Shown here in pieces: positions 1 to 11,230 of a stretch of 64,000 bases of DNA. Both the position numbers and the translations under genes were made by a program. This DNA is from Hortaea werneckii (Eukaryota; Ascomycota; Dothideomycetes; Mycosphaerellales; Teratosphaeriaceae): assembly GCA_037044905.1 (NCBI GenBank), contig JBAOKB010000020.1:1302001-1366000 (forward strand). The letters are read 5' to 3'. The notes below the pieces were generated by a model. That model worked only from the letters and a program-made list of their open reading frames with translations, was not told the origin of the DNA and ran no database searches. The number at the start of each line of letters is the position of its first letter. Position 1 is the stretch's first letter.

Positions 1-2038
1 GCCCCGGCAGCCGCCTCTGCGATCCGGAAGCGACAGGATGGCTTCGTATCCGTCACAGGTATTACGCAATTTGGCGTACAGCCACGATTGGAGATCAGGG
101 AGCTCGAGAAAAACGCTGACCAGTGGAACATCTATCTCCTGGGCCTGGCACGGTGGCAAGCGACTGACCAAAGGGACAAGCTGTCCTATTACCAAGTGGC
201 TGGTGCGTGGAAGCGAGTACTAGATGGGATCGACATCTGCGCTCACAGATTTGATAGGCATACACGGCCGTCCCTATTCTCCATGGGATGGAGTCCAACC
301 CGGGAAAGGTATCGACTACCCCGGCTACTGTATTCATGTCTCCAATGTCTTTCTCCCCTGGCACCGGCCATATTTGGCATTGTATGAGGTACGGGGGCCT
401 TCTCATACCTTTCGAATCTTCTCTGACTCACCCTTTAGCAAACGCTGCATCAGCACATCATTGCCGCCGTCAATGAATTCCCAGCTGGCGCCATCCGGCA
501 AAAGTACGCAGCGGCGGCTCTGGCATGGCGCATGCCATACTGGGACTGGGCAGCAACACCACCTGATGGCAAGAGTATCTGGCCATCATCTGTAAAGAGG
601 CCAACCGTGAAAGTTCAAATGCCCAACGGAACCACAACCATTCCGAATCCGTTGTATTCTTACCGTTTTCATCCAGTCGGTTCAGATGACTTCTACTACA
701 ACCCTGTAGGTAAGCCAAACACTAATAATAGTGGTGGCTGAAGCTGATGCCAATGACGCAGTTCGCTTCGTGGAATGTTACCATGCGTACTCCTACCAAT
801 TGGACGGAGCATGCAGTCAGCCAGAACAATGAAGTAGGAGCTCGACTTGATAACAGCAGAGTCTCCTTCCAGGATCGTCTCTACAATCTCTTCACATTCT
901 ACGATAATTTCACGCAATTTGGCAACGAAGCATGGATTAATCCCAACGTTTCGAATGCCGATAGCCTGGAAAGTCTTCACGACACTATCCATGGCATTAC
1001 AGGTGGAAATGGGCATTTGACTTACCTCGACTACTCGGCGTACGACCCCGTGTTTTGGCTGCATCACGCTATGATTGACAGATGCTTCGCTATGTGGCAA
1101 GTCTTGTATAACGATAGTTATGTGGAGCCGATGGCGGCGGTGGAGCAGACGTACACTATCGGAAAAGGGACCATGATTGATGAAGACTCACGTGCGTATT
1201 ATCTCAGGAGAAGCTATGTGATGGGATGCTGACAGTCCTAGCGCTGAACCCATTCCATAAGAATGAAGCGGGAGACGTCTGGACAGCCGCTCAGGTGCAG
1301 TCCACGAGAACCTTTGGCTACACCTATTCTGATTTAGGCAATGGGAGTGTGTCTGCCGTGAAGGCCAATGTCAACCGCCTCTACGGAAGAAGCGCCGGCA
1401 CATCCAAAATCTCGAAGCGAACATTGCCTGGAGCCGCGAAAGTTAACATGGCGGTAGCTCCCGAGGAGGTCGTGGATGGAAAACACCGCCAATATCTTGC
1501 CAACATTCAATCCCAGAAATTTGCGCTTAACGGATCCTATGCAATCTACCTCTTCATGGGAGACTTCCGAGACGAGCCAGCTTCCTGGGCCAAGGAGCCG
1601 AACCTTGTGGGCACGCATGCCGTCTTCGCTGCGTTGTCTGGTGCTGATGCAAGCAAGAGCCAACGTGGACGAACCAAGCGAGACGGCACGCCCATTCAGG
1701 TGACAGGGTCGATCCCGTTGACTTCCATGCTGCTTGCGAAGGTGGAGACTGGCGAGTTATCGTGCTTGGATCCAGATACCGTTACCCCGTATCTACGAGA
1801 CAACCTTGAGTGGCGTATAAGCATGGTGAGTGAAACATCACAGTAACGACATAGACGCTAAGCTGACGTCGTAAAGTTTGATGACAATCAGATCAAGCCA
1901 GAAGAGTTAGCTGACTTGACGGTATCGGTCGTCAGCGCTCTGGTTGAGCCGGCCTCGCAAGAGGACGACTTCCCCCGCTGGACAGACTTCAAAGAGCTGA
2001 CCAGCATCACCCAAGGCAAACCCGGTGGATGTGCATAA
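1..2038 (+). CDS. Tyrosinase (type-3 copper oxidase), 5' end outside window
   Basis: Oxidises phenols to quinones, usually for melanin or cuticle-like pigment. I read exons 1-202, 249-388, 439-705, 762-1191, 1236-1825 and 1877-2038, giving 596 residues from the window edge; the start codon and any signal peptide are upstream. Numbering from the edge, the CuA ligands are H73, H97 and H106 (in FLPWHRPYL). C95 sits two residues before H97, the Cys-x-His thioether arrangement of fungal tyrosinases. The CuB motif is H276-x3-H280 followed by FWLHH (H304/H305). A KRQ dibasic site at residues 9-11 resembles a Kex2 propeptide cleavage site. The C-terminal ~250 residues match the removable extension typical of fungal tyrosinase. 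Family assignment is secure; the natural substrate is not known. Confidence 0.93.
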
Positions 2039-2458
2039 TACATTACGACAATCACGCGATGAAACGACATAGATTATGTTCGGAGTGTGGAGACTTGCTT
2101 TCAGAGCCTTATGCATGAGGTTCATGGCTTGATTCCGGAGGCAACTAATGCAATGCATAGAATGAAAATGTTATATGGTAATATCACTAGAGCTTCGAAT
2201 GAAATTCCATCGAGATCTAAACCGCTTATGGGCGATTGTTCAATTGCTAGCTACCTAGGTATCTTGCTGACCGACTACTGTCTAAACCTGCTATAAGAAT
2301 CACGAAAATCAAACGCATCTCATTGCTATAGGGGAAGTATTGCTAACCGAAGGTGCAATATAGTACCGTAGAGAGCAAAACAGCCAGGCGGGACTAATAA
2401 ATAGAGAGCGGTATTGCTAATCGGAGGATTCCTACATCGAGTTCAAACTGCACTGCAG
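2039..2458. other. Intergenic, convergent 3' ends
   Basis: Spacer between the tyrosinase stop and the stop of the opposing cupin gene. It is somewhat AT-rich and holds one perfect TACCTAGGTA palindrome at 2252-2261. No coding signal was seen. Confidence 0.6.
2252..2261. promoter_or_regulatory. TACCTAGGTA palindrome
   Basis: Perfect 10-bp palindrome in intergenic DNA, one of four identical copies in the window (also 3840, 16528, 37108). Confidence 0.5.
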
Positions 2459-3296
2459 TTAGTAAGTCATGTTGTTTGGAGGCGTAGAAGTGCCGTTGGG
2501 ATGGATGCCACAGCGCTGCAAACACTCCTGCGATCCCCAATTCACACCGGTTCCTGGTGGTAGGATCTTCGACTTTGCGAAGGGACCTGCGACTTCCCAT
2601 CCAAACGCCGCGTTGACAAGCGGTGCTGGGAAGCTGTTTGCGAAGACTTGGCCCACGTTGGCTGTTCCTGCGTCGGGAGAGTTGAGGGCCGATACCACCT
2701 GAGCGTTTTCGCAACCTGTTGATAAACAGTCAGTACCTTCTGCGTTCCAGAGCACAGTGTCAGCGGCCGACTCACCGGTATTGACCATCATGTGCATCGA
2801 CCCCTGCGGGAAGAGGGTCATTTTGCCGGGTGTCAAATTCTCAGTGACTAGACGAGCGCCATTCTCTTCCCACATGTATGTGGTAACGCTGCCGAGGACT
2901 GTGACGACGTAATTAGACGCCCGAGGATGCCAGTGCGGTGGCAACATGGCGCAAGGTCCCATGTTGAGCATTGCCACTGCACACATCTCGTGTCAGTCAG
3001 AAGTAGCTAATTCTCTCCAAAGAGAACGTACTGCTCATCCCATTTTCAACCGTCGCGGGGAACGTGGATGCTTTGGCTGTCGTCACGCCGCCGGGGGCAA
3101 AGTTGTAGGTCTCAGGATAATCATTGAAGTCGAACAGCCAGTCTTCGTCGCTTCCCAGAATGTTCAATCGGTCTGCTTGAGAGCAGGCGCCCTTTAAAGC
3201 GGAGCAAGATGCGGAGTCCGTCGTTGGTCCCGTTGCCGCAAGTGTCGAGGTTATGATCAGGCTTGCAGTAAGCGCACCGAGCGTGTTGCGGAACAT
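2459..3296 (-). CDS. Secreted germin/spherulin-like cupin
   Basis: Single-domain cupin of the germin/spherulin-1 type, probably extracellular. Exons are 3296-3032 and 2976-2459 (260 residues); the 55-base intron splits an ATG codon. The N-terminus is a clear signal peptide ending near TLA (residues 1-21). Cupin box 1 is PHWHPRASN with H103 and H105; box 2 is FPQGSMHMMVNTG with H150. The position normally held by the metal-binding Glu of box 1 reads as N110. A TATA-like ATATTTAAAT lies about 130 bases upstream. Family members bind Mn or act as oxalate oxidase, superoxide dismutase or storage proteins; which applies here cannot be told, and the Glu-to-Asn change argues against a standard metal site. 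Confidence 0.88.
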
Positions 3297-3422
3297 TGTC
3301 GGATACTGACAGGTAGTTCGAACCTTTGAAAAGGATTGGAGGAACGTATGATTGGAAAGTTATGGTGATTCGAAGGGGCTGTGTGTGCGGTCGAGAGAAG
3401 CGAAAGAAGAACGAGGCATCTC

Positions 3423-3432
3423 ATTTAAATAT
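3423..3432 (-). promoter_or_regulatory. Probable TATA element of the cupin gene
   Basis: On the minus strand this reads ATATTTAAAT, about 127-136 bases upstream of the cupin ATG at 3296. Position and AT-rich core are right for a core promoter; there is no experimental support. Confidence 0.4.
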
Positions 3433-4273
3433 GAGGCACCTATCTGAAGGTGGTCACACGAGGATCCGGTGGCTCAAATTGTTTACATCCTGAACTCCAG
3501 GAGACCGCCAAAGACTGCATTCCTCCTTTCACCGGACGGACGCCTCGCAGTGTGTGGCAGCTTACCCAGCTCGGTCGAAAAACGAGTAACCCTGCACCCT
3601 CTTCCCACGAGCATGTTGGTGGCTGAGCGCAGCGTTGAAGGAAAACACGTCCGTACGAAGCCTGTCTAGCACCTCAGGCTGCGTTTAGAAATCCAATCCG
3701 AACCGGATGGGAGTTGGTGTCCGTCTGAGCGAGTGGATGGAAGGGCGAGGGCAGAGCGCCTCTCAGACCTGTCCATAGAATGTCCTGTACTAGTACTATT
3801 CCGCTTAAACATGCGTACAGATACCTTTCCGTGCCGGAGTACCTAGGTAGGTGCAGTGGTTGAAGGGTTGGATGGACGAGCCAGGCGTTCTTGGACACGC
3901 TAGCAGCGCGGCTACTCCCGCCGCATCGGCTGGACTGGAAAGTGGTGGCTGGTGCCTCCAGCCCACAATCTCGCGCGTCGCACCTAGGAATGCTTTCTTG
4001 CACTCCACAATCGCGACCATTAACTACGACATCTTCGGAAGTCATTCCTATCGGTGATATTGTCCGCCGGAGGATAACATGAGGACACAGTGAATACCAT
4101 ACATCGCGACGAGTGGCTTTGACCGACATCATCGACGCGTCTGCGTCACTCACAACAACAACAACGCGCTTGCGCCGGGCGCAAAGCTCCCATCATCAAC
4201 TACGCGGTCAACACGTACCATTTGCGCATCGAAGGGCATCTGTGTAGTGCTGTGGCACCCATAGATCGCCGCC
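3433..4273. other. Divergent intergenic promoter region
   Basis: Rest of the 977-base spacer between the cupin (minus) and Rad21 (plus) starts. It holds a perfect TACCTAGGTA palindrome at 3840-3849 and a short CAA repeat near 4152. A 159-codon minus-strand open frame here has no recognisable domain and biased composition, and I do not call it. Confidence 0.5.
3840..3849. promoter_or_regulatory. TACCTAGGTA palindrome
   Basis: Second copy, in the divergent cupin/Rad21 promoter region. Confidence 0.5.
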
Positions 4274-6255
4274 ATGTTCTATTCCGAAACATTGCTGGCC
4301 AAGAATGGCCCGTTGGCACGCGTTTGGCTTGCATCGAACTTGGAAAGGAAGCTCTCCAAGCAGAATGTGCTTTCTGAGAAGCTCGATGAGAAGGTCAAGA
4401 ACATCATCGGCACTGGCCAAGCGCCCATCGCGCTCCGTCTGAGTGGTCAGCTATTGCTAGGTGTGGTTCGGATCTACTCCAGGAAGGCAAGGTATCTTCT
4501 CGACGATTGCTCTGAAGCGCTAGTCAAGATCAAGATGGCCTTTAGGCCTGGGCAAAACGTCGATCTTCCTGTGCATCAGCAGCCTGGAGGGGCTGGGAAA
4601 GGCATCGACGCCAACGCCGCGCTAGTCCTGCCCGATACGATCACAGACCTGGACCTTTTCGCGCCTCTTCCGGACCCGGACGAATTGCTGAAGGAGCCAG
4701 AGCAGAGAGCGCCAGGAAGAGACCCTACCATGTTAGACTTTGGAACCAGTCAGCTTTTGCCAGAGAGCCAGACTCCAACAAGCAGGAGGAGACAGGAGCA
4801 GAGAACATTCTTGGAGGACGATGATTTGGGACTAGACCTTGGGCTGGAGCCGGGCGAGCAGGCAGTGCGGTCAACACCAGCACCCGCCGAGGAGACTGAA
4901 AGGAGCATAGAAATGGGGAGACGCGCACAAACGCCTAGGAGGGACGAGCCAAGCTTGCTCATGGATGACGACTTGGGTCTGGATATTGGTGGTTTCGGAG
5001 ACACAACTGTGGGTCGGGAAAGCTCTATCCGCCCACCATTTGGGGGGACGATGTACCTATGCTTGGCGCGGATGATGATCTCGCGGGCGGTGGCAAGCCT
5101 CAAGATGATGAAATCGCCCGCCAGAACGAGAAGGCTTTCGACCGTGTCGAGGCCGAAGTAGAGCGGAGGCAGAGGGACAGCGAATCCCCGCTGTCTGACG
5201 CACCTGCGCCTGACCAGATGGACGACCTCGAAAGGACTTTCCACCTGAGTCAAATTCATGGGGAAGAGGAGGGTGAGGAGGACCCAACTATGGTTCAGGC
5301 TGCTCAGCGTGTGAAGAGGCGAAAAGTCATGCGCCAGGATGCCGAGACGGAGTTGCACAATTCCCAAATCCGCAAACAGCAAGACGACCGCTCTGCTATT
5401 ACCAAGGCGCCGAGCTTTCTGCCGCGAGACCCTGTGCTGTTGCAATTGATGGAGATGCAACGAAATGGTACTTTCGTCTCAAACATCATGGGCGATGGTA
5501 GGATGCAAGGTTGGGCTCCCGAGCTCCGTGGGATATTAAGTCTCGAGGTTGTAAGAAGGGCTGGCGACAAGAAGAGGAAGCGCGACAGTGGTGTTGCGGA
5601 CGTGGAAACAGGCGATGAGAGACAAGGATCACCTGCTGATCCCCAGCTTGAAATTCCGGAAATGGAAGATGAAGGCTTTCATGCGGATGCTGGCGCTGCT
5701 GGCGAACTTGGTGGCGACCTGACCATTCAGGATGACGGTGCAGGCCCTCTACTTCAATCCGACGGACTACAGCCTCCTGCGGTTGACGAGCAGCACGAGA
5801 TCGAGGACGATGGGGACGCTTTTGGCGTGGGCTCACCCGCGGCACCTTTCGACACAACCGAAGCGCCATTGCTTCACCCCTCACAAACTGGACCTGTCTC
5901 TCTGGGCACGAAGAACGCTGTGCACCTACTGCGCGAACACTTTGCACCCGAGCACCCGACGACATCCACCGAGCCGCCAACCCCAAGCAAGAGAGTACGA
6001 AGCGAATGTCTGTTCACGGACCTTTGCCCCGAGAAGCGCACTGACAGGAACGACGCCACAAAGATGTTCTTCGAGATGCTTGTGCTAGGCACGAAGGATG
6101 CCGTGAAGGTTGAGCAGGATAGCTCAGAGCTCGGTCTGCCCATTCGTGTCCGCGGAAAGCGTGGGTTGTGGGGCGACTGGGCAGAGAGGAGTGCTGGCGG
6201 AGAGATTGCCTCTCAGCAGCAGGAAGGCCCCGGCCAGGTTCAGGCTGAAGCGTAA
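4274..6255 (+). CDS. rad21: Cohesin kleisin subunit Rad21/Scc1, with a frame change
   Basis: Kleisin that closes the cohesin ring around sister chromatids and is cut by separase at anaphase. The N-terminus (MFYSETLLAKNGPLARVWLA, residues 1-100) is the canonical Smc3-binding domain; the last ~60 residues (ATKMFFEMLVLGTKDAV) form the Smc1-binding winged helix. Between them lies a long acidic disordered linker with DDDLGLD repeats. SIEMGR at residues 211-216 matches the SxExGR separase consensus exactly. The reading frame changes between about 5009 and 5097. Either an 89-base GTGGGT...AAG intron (5009-5097) joins the halves to 630 residues, or the six-G run at 5042-5047 has lost one G; adding a base there continues the acidic sequence as GGDDVPMLGADDD. 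I favour the indel because the intron lacks a good branch site and the sequence it would remove reads as protein. Confidence 0.92.
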
Positions 6256-6806
6256 ACTGAGGGTTGGTCAAATCAAGGAAGTTTGGTGTCAAGGCGTATG
6301 GCAATCACTGATTATCAGTAGACGGCAGGAGGTATAACGTTTTGGGAGATATTATTGGGTCTTTTCCAGCTGCTTTCTAGCGATATCCAGGGAGCGACAT
6401 ACCTAGAGATCGTGATGTCTTGTATCAATAGACAGGTCGAAGAGTCATTGACGATTGATAATGTTTGCAAAAAGACGTATTACTATTTTCATCTTCCCTG
6501 ATTCACTGGATACTCCAGCGCTGCGATGTTGTCTCTTCTGATCTGGCTCGGTTGCGTTCCGGTAAAATCGCTTGACTATTTCATTGAAAATTGATTCTGA
6601 AGCCAGTCTAAGGTGGTGGCTGAGGAAGGCGCTGCGCCACACCAAAGCCACGGAAGCTTCCGGCATATGCTAGAAACACCCAGTACATGCGAACAATGTC
6701 TAGACATATCTGGCACTCAAGTAAGCTGGAGACCACATGATGCCTCTTGGCATCGCTGGGAGATACTGGTATATTCCATAGGTGTGTTTGCCGCTGCTAT
6801 CGAACG
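6256..6806. other. Intergenic, 5' region of small Hsp gene
   Basis: About 550 bases between the Rad21 stop and the heat-shock core promoter. It contains the heat-shock-like motif listed separately and otherwise no coding signal. Confidence 0.5.
6653..6660 (+). promoter_or_regulatory. Heat-shock-element-like motif
   Basis: GAAGCTTC matches the inverted GAA-nn-TTC unit bound by heat-shock factor. It lies about 150 bases upstream of the TATA box, with a further AGAAA unit about 10 bases downstream. The match is short and its weight comes from standing in front of a small heat-shock gene. Confidence 0.45.
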
Positions 6807-6812
6807 TATAAA
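6807..6812 (+). promoter_or_regulatory. TATA box of the small Hsp gene
   Basis: TATAAA followed 25-30 bases later by CA-rich sequence including an ATC repeat (6840-6857), typical of a fungal 5' leader. This places transcription start near 6840 and makes 6895 the first ATG of the message. Confidence 0.55.
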
Positions 6813-6894
6813 GGCATCCTTGAGCGACCCGTTTGTCGGATCATCATCATCATCATCGACAACGACAACAACAGCCAACGACCAAAAGCCTTCT

Positions 6895-7614
6895 ATGCAA
6901 AGAATCAGCAAGCACTTGCCAACCATCGTCAGACCCGCTCCAACGACAGCTTATACCACATCGCGCAACATGTCTCTCTTCCCACGCTTCGTTGAAAACG
7001 AATTCGCACCCATGTTCCGGCTGTTGGATTCCTATGCCAACCATGCCGTGAGCAATGGACGTGCCAACAACGGGCCATTTAGCTCCGGATTCGGTGGCTC
7101 TCTCCGCTACTTCACGCCAAAGTTCGACATCAAGGAGACAGATCAGACCTACGAGCTCCATGGCGAGCTGCCCGGCATCGAGCAAAAGAACATCAACATC
7201 GAGTTCACCGACCGCCAAACCTTGACCATCAAGGGTCGTACTGAGCACAGTCGCGAAGAAGGACAGCGTCCAGCAGCTTTCATCGAAGGCGAGCAACGCG
7301 CACAGATCGAAGGCGGTGAGAAGTACCAGAAGCCGTCTGTTGAGGATGAGAACGCCACCGCGATGTCTGGCGCCAACCCAGATGCCAGCACCACAGGCGA
7401 GGCTGCCCAGGAGACAAACGAAAGTTCCGAAGTAGCCAAAGATGAGGGACGGTACTGGCTTTCCGAACGCAGTGTCGGCGAATTCGCACGCACCTTCGCC
7501 TTCCCTAACCCAGTCGACCAGGAGAAGGTCAAGGCCTCGCTGAAGGATGGCATCCTCTCTGTCGTCGTGCCGAAGGCCTCTGCGCCGCAGCCGAGGCGCA
7601 TCAACATCGAATAA
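6895..7614 (+). CDS. Hsp20/Hsp30-type small heat-shock protein
   Basis: ATP-independent chaperone that holds unfolding proteins. The core begins at the ATG at 6970 (MSLFPRFVENEFAPMFRLLD, 214 residues), the family's usual start. The first ATG after the TATA box is 6895, in frame, adding 25 residues rich in Arg/Lys/Thr with no acidic residue. The alpha-crystallin domain starts at FTPKFDIKE and is interrupted by an acidic ~60-residue insert, as in fungal Hsp30. It resumes at YWLSERSVGEFARTF and ends with the A-x-x-x-GIL block and an INI C-terminal I-x-I motif. No introns. The 6895 ATG is in weak context (T at -3) and 6970 in good context (A at -3), so two isoforms by leaky scanning are possible. 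Confidence 0.92.
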   Translation: MQRISKHLPTIVRPAPTTAYTTSRNMSLFPRFVENEFAPMFRLLDSYANHAVSNGRANNGPFSSGFGGSLRYFTPKFDIKETDQTYELHGELPGIEQKNINIEFTDRQTLTIKGRTEHSREEGQRPAAFIEGEQRAQIEGGEKYQKPSVEDENATAMSGANPDASTTGEAAQETNESSEVAKDEGRYWLSERSVGEFARTFAFPNPVDQEKVKASLKDGILSVVVPKASAPQPRRINIE

Positions 7615-8246
7615 GCTCTTGCCAGCCGACACCGAGAATGGCAAACCACACCATATCTGTGGGGGATTCGGCAAAGAGATAGGTCATCGGCACGGTATTA
7701 TGCAAAGTTTCCAACGATCGGAGTTTCTGTTTCTGATGGAGGTTTGATTGACGAGGGATGAATGAACGGCTGCTAGTAAATATTTATTAATCAGTTGATA
7801 TGTAGTATATTCAAACTAATAATTCGATGTTTGAATCAATATTCTTAGCTTCAATTCGCTGCACTTTGGAGTTCCCCGAGAAAGAAATCTTGTGTGGTCT
7901 CGTATCCGATGGAAAGCTTTTCGCGTCCGCATATATCTAGATATGAGCTTGTTTGTCATCGTAGGTCATACTGTATTCCTCTGCCTAATGCAATCGTCGC
8001 TGGTCAGCGAGGGAGGAGGGGAGAGAGAAGTTGAAACTCAGCCCAAAGCAAGAAACCTAGGAAAATGGCTGAATTCGGGCTGCGGGTCTGCCGACAACAT
8101 CCGCTTGCCGTCATCGCCGCGGTAGCTCGTAGCAACTGGAGATGCGACCAACCTGGAGACTTTGCTTTCCCCCCACGACCGACACACATCGCATAAGTAT
8201 ATATTAGCGCTCGTTACACGGCGGTTCGTAGTCAGTCGTCGTCAAT
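7615..8246. other. Intergenic
   Basis: Spacer between the Hsp and syp1 genes. The first 250 bases are AT-rich, consistent with a 3' untranslated region. A TATATATTA stretch at 8198-8206 lies about 40 bases before the syp1 start codon. No coding signal. Confidence 0.5.
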
Positions 8247-11230
8247 ATGGACAACGCGGCGCAGCGGTCCGACTATCCCAACATCGTCGTTCGTCTCCAA
8301 TCGCCAGCCTCCAGTTGCTAGGCTAGAGCTAACCAATGCGCAGGCACAAGTACCACCAAGCCAGGCGGTCGACGTCCTCAATGATCGCGTGCGACAGATC
8401 AACAAACTCAACACCTCGGTGGCGGACTGGCTACGGGTGAGTTGCGCTAAAGCAGGTGTTGGTGTTTGTTGTTGCTGAGAAAACAACAGGAACGACGACA
8501 GCTGGAAGAGCAGTATGCAGCTGGTCTCAAGAGACTTGCGCGCAAGCAATTAGAGGAGTGTGGCGACATTGGGTATGTACAGCAGGACAGCTAGGCCCTC
8601 GACATAGGGTATCTGATGAGGATCCAGGATTTTCTCGGTGCCATGGGACGCACTCAAGGATGCTGCCGGCACAATGGCCGACTCCCACTCGACGCTTGCC
8701 TCTAAGATCGGTGCTGATGCGGAAACACCCCTTCGCGACTTTGGCACGAACAATCGCGAGATGCAGGCCATGACGACCATTCAGGGCAACTTGGCATCCA
8801 TGGCGAGAGATGTGGACAGGGCACAGCAGAAGATTGATAGGCTCGTGGGCAAAGGCGACAAAGCTGAGACTAACAAGGTGGCAAGCGCAACCTCTGAGCT
8901 GGATAATGCGAACGGGCAGTGGGAGTCTCAAGCTCCGTTCGTCTTTGAGAACCTACAGGCTGTGGACGAGTCGAGGCTGAACTTGCTGAGAGATGCTTTG
9001 ACCCAAATCCAGACACATGAGGTGGACCTTGTGACACGAACGCAAAGCGGGGCGGAGCACTGTCTGAATGTGCTGCTTAGCATGCAGACCGAAGACGAGA
9101 TCAAGACGTTCACGCTCAAGGCTGCGCAAGGAAGACCGCGGGCAGAGCGTCCTCATCGGCCTAGTGTGCCCACGCCCTCGCGCGCGGCACCATCTTCGGG
9201 CTTACAGACTCCTGCAGCAGCACCAGCTGAGGACGAGAGCCAACGTTCGGAGTCAATACCCGATGATAAACGGAGAAGCAAGTTCTTAAATCGCATGGGC
9301 ACTGTCCTGAAAGGCAAGCGCGGGAAAGACAAGGCACCCGCACAGCTTGAGCCTATGTCGGAGTCTCCGGAGCGGAAGCCCAAAGCCTCACCGTTCGGCG
9401 GATCTTTTGGAAACAGACTGGGCAAATCAAAGAACTCGACCCTGGACGCACCAGACGACTCATCCACTCGCGACCGCCCCCGATCTCCATTACGAAGGGG
9501 TAGTGAGGTTATGGAAACTCCAGCAGGTGATCGGGATGTGCCTAAAAGTCCAGGTCCTGCAGAGCCGGCGCCTCATGTCAATGGAGTAGATGATATTACT
9601 CCAATTCCTGGCCCGGTGCAAACCGGCGGGCACCAAGATGATCTTGCCGGGCTAGAGCCTCCGAAAGCAGTTGTGAATGAGCCTGAAGCTGCACCCGAGC
9701 CTCAGCAAGATAGTGAGGGTTTCACCGTACGACCAGAGCACAACGATCCCATTATGCAAGCGCAGATGGATGCTGCTACGACGGGCGAAGCTACAGCACC
9801 GGCTTACAATGTAAACATCCGTGACGCACCTATACAAGAGGAAGGCGGTGATTCTGATGCTGCCCTTGCAAGCATGGCAAACAAGCTGGTAAGTGTTATG
9901 GAAAAGTGGAGTCAAATTTACGAGCTAACCATTTTGACAGCAAGCTCCGCCGTCTACTGTTGGTAGAAGCAACACGGTACGCGGGCGCAGAGGTCGCCCT
10001 GTTAGCAGCGTCCCCAGCACATTCGTTCCTCCACCAGAAGAGACAGTGCCGGAGCCTACCAAGTCGCCAACCTCACCTTCTCTTCAGACACCTACAGAGG
10101 CGACCACAGAATCAGCGCGAGAGATTCCATCTTCGCCGCAACTTCCTACACAGCCTACGTCCCAGCCGACCAGTCCAGGGACAGCACCTGCACTGTCGCC
10201 GTCACCATCGGGCGCATTTGCGCCTGCCGCCGCTGGAGCGGGGCTTGGCGCTGTTGGTGGAGCTGCGGCTGGCGCAGCCTTCTCTCCATTCTCGTCCTCT
10301 GCGAGCCCTTTCCGACCTGAATCGCGTGCGACTGGAGACCACACCACAGACGCTGGCTCTATTCGCTCCGGTCGTTCGCTTACTAGCACTGGAAGCCAAG
10401 GTCTCGGCAAACACACCGAGCTCCATGAACCTGGGCTCAACTCTTCTATTGTGGAGACAGTAAGCGCTCGTTTTGAAGATGGTAACGCCGTTCACTCATC
10501 ACTCACCGGTGAGATTGCCCTGGCGTACCATCCAGCGGACTTTTCATCGCCGTTCGGTACCGAGAACATCAAATTGGAGAACTTCTCTAGCCTGGAAAAG
10601 GTGGCACCGAACCCGGCGTTCATCACACAGGTGCCGGACAAGGAGGGTGAGTACTCTATCAACCTGGGCCAGATCACGAAGACCCAGATTGCGTTCAAGT
10701 ACCAAGTACGTGGGGAGGACAATGGATCGCAGGCGCCGCTGCTTATCAAGCCGGCTTTCAGGATCGAGGCAAACCAGGCCAGTGTCATCGTCAACTACTC
10801 GCTCAACCCTGCTTTCGACCTGCAGGGCCAGGAGAGCATCACACTCTCTGGCGTCATGCTCGCCCTGACTCTCGAGGGAGCAAAAGCTACCAGCTGCCAG
10901 TCCAAACCACAAGGTTCATTCTCTCGCGAGCGCAATCTTATCTATTGGCAACTAGGCGAAATCACGCTCAAGGCTGGCACTGCGCCGGAAAAGCTCCTCG
11001 CACGCTTCGCGACCGAGTCTGAAGCAAGCGGTGGACACGTGGAGACAAGATGGGAGGTGACTGGGGAGCACGCAGTCAACCTCGGCAGCCGCCTTGCAGT
11101 TAGCATGCAAGGCCAAGGTGCTGGTGGCGAAGGAGCAGACCCCTTTGCGGACGAGGATGCTTCGGCTGGGGCGTGGAAGAACGTACAGGGGGCGCGCAAG
11201 CTTGTGAGCGGTACATACAGCGCCAAATAA
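8247..11230 (+). CDS. syp1: Muniscin endocytic adaptor Syp1 (F-BAR + mu-homology)
   Basis: Early clathrin-mediated endocytosis factor related to FCHo/SGIP proteins; it bends membrane through the F-BAR domain and captures cargo through the C-terminal mu-homology domain. Exons are 8247-8288, 8344-8436, 8490-8572, 8628-9888 and 9941-11230, in frame throughout (922 residues). The F-BAR domain spans about residues 15-260, starting at PSQAVDVLNDRVRQINKLN. A Pro/Ser/Ala-rich disordered middle with basic patches follows (about 280-650). The last ~270 residues, from SLTGEIALAYHPADF, are the muniscin C-terminal domain. The last intron has a textbook GCTAAC branch site. The exact 3' end of exon 1 is the least certain junction. 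Confidence 0.92.

Noticed and set aside
3674..4153. 159-codon minus-strand open frame in the cupin/Rad21 spacer
   Set aside because: Composition is random-looking, there are no family motifs, and it lies in a likely promoter.
5053..5097. 45-base intron as the explanation of the Rad21 frame change
   Set aside because: Its length is a multiple of three, so it cannot move the reading frame as required.
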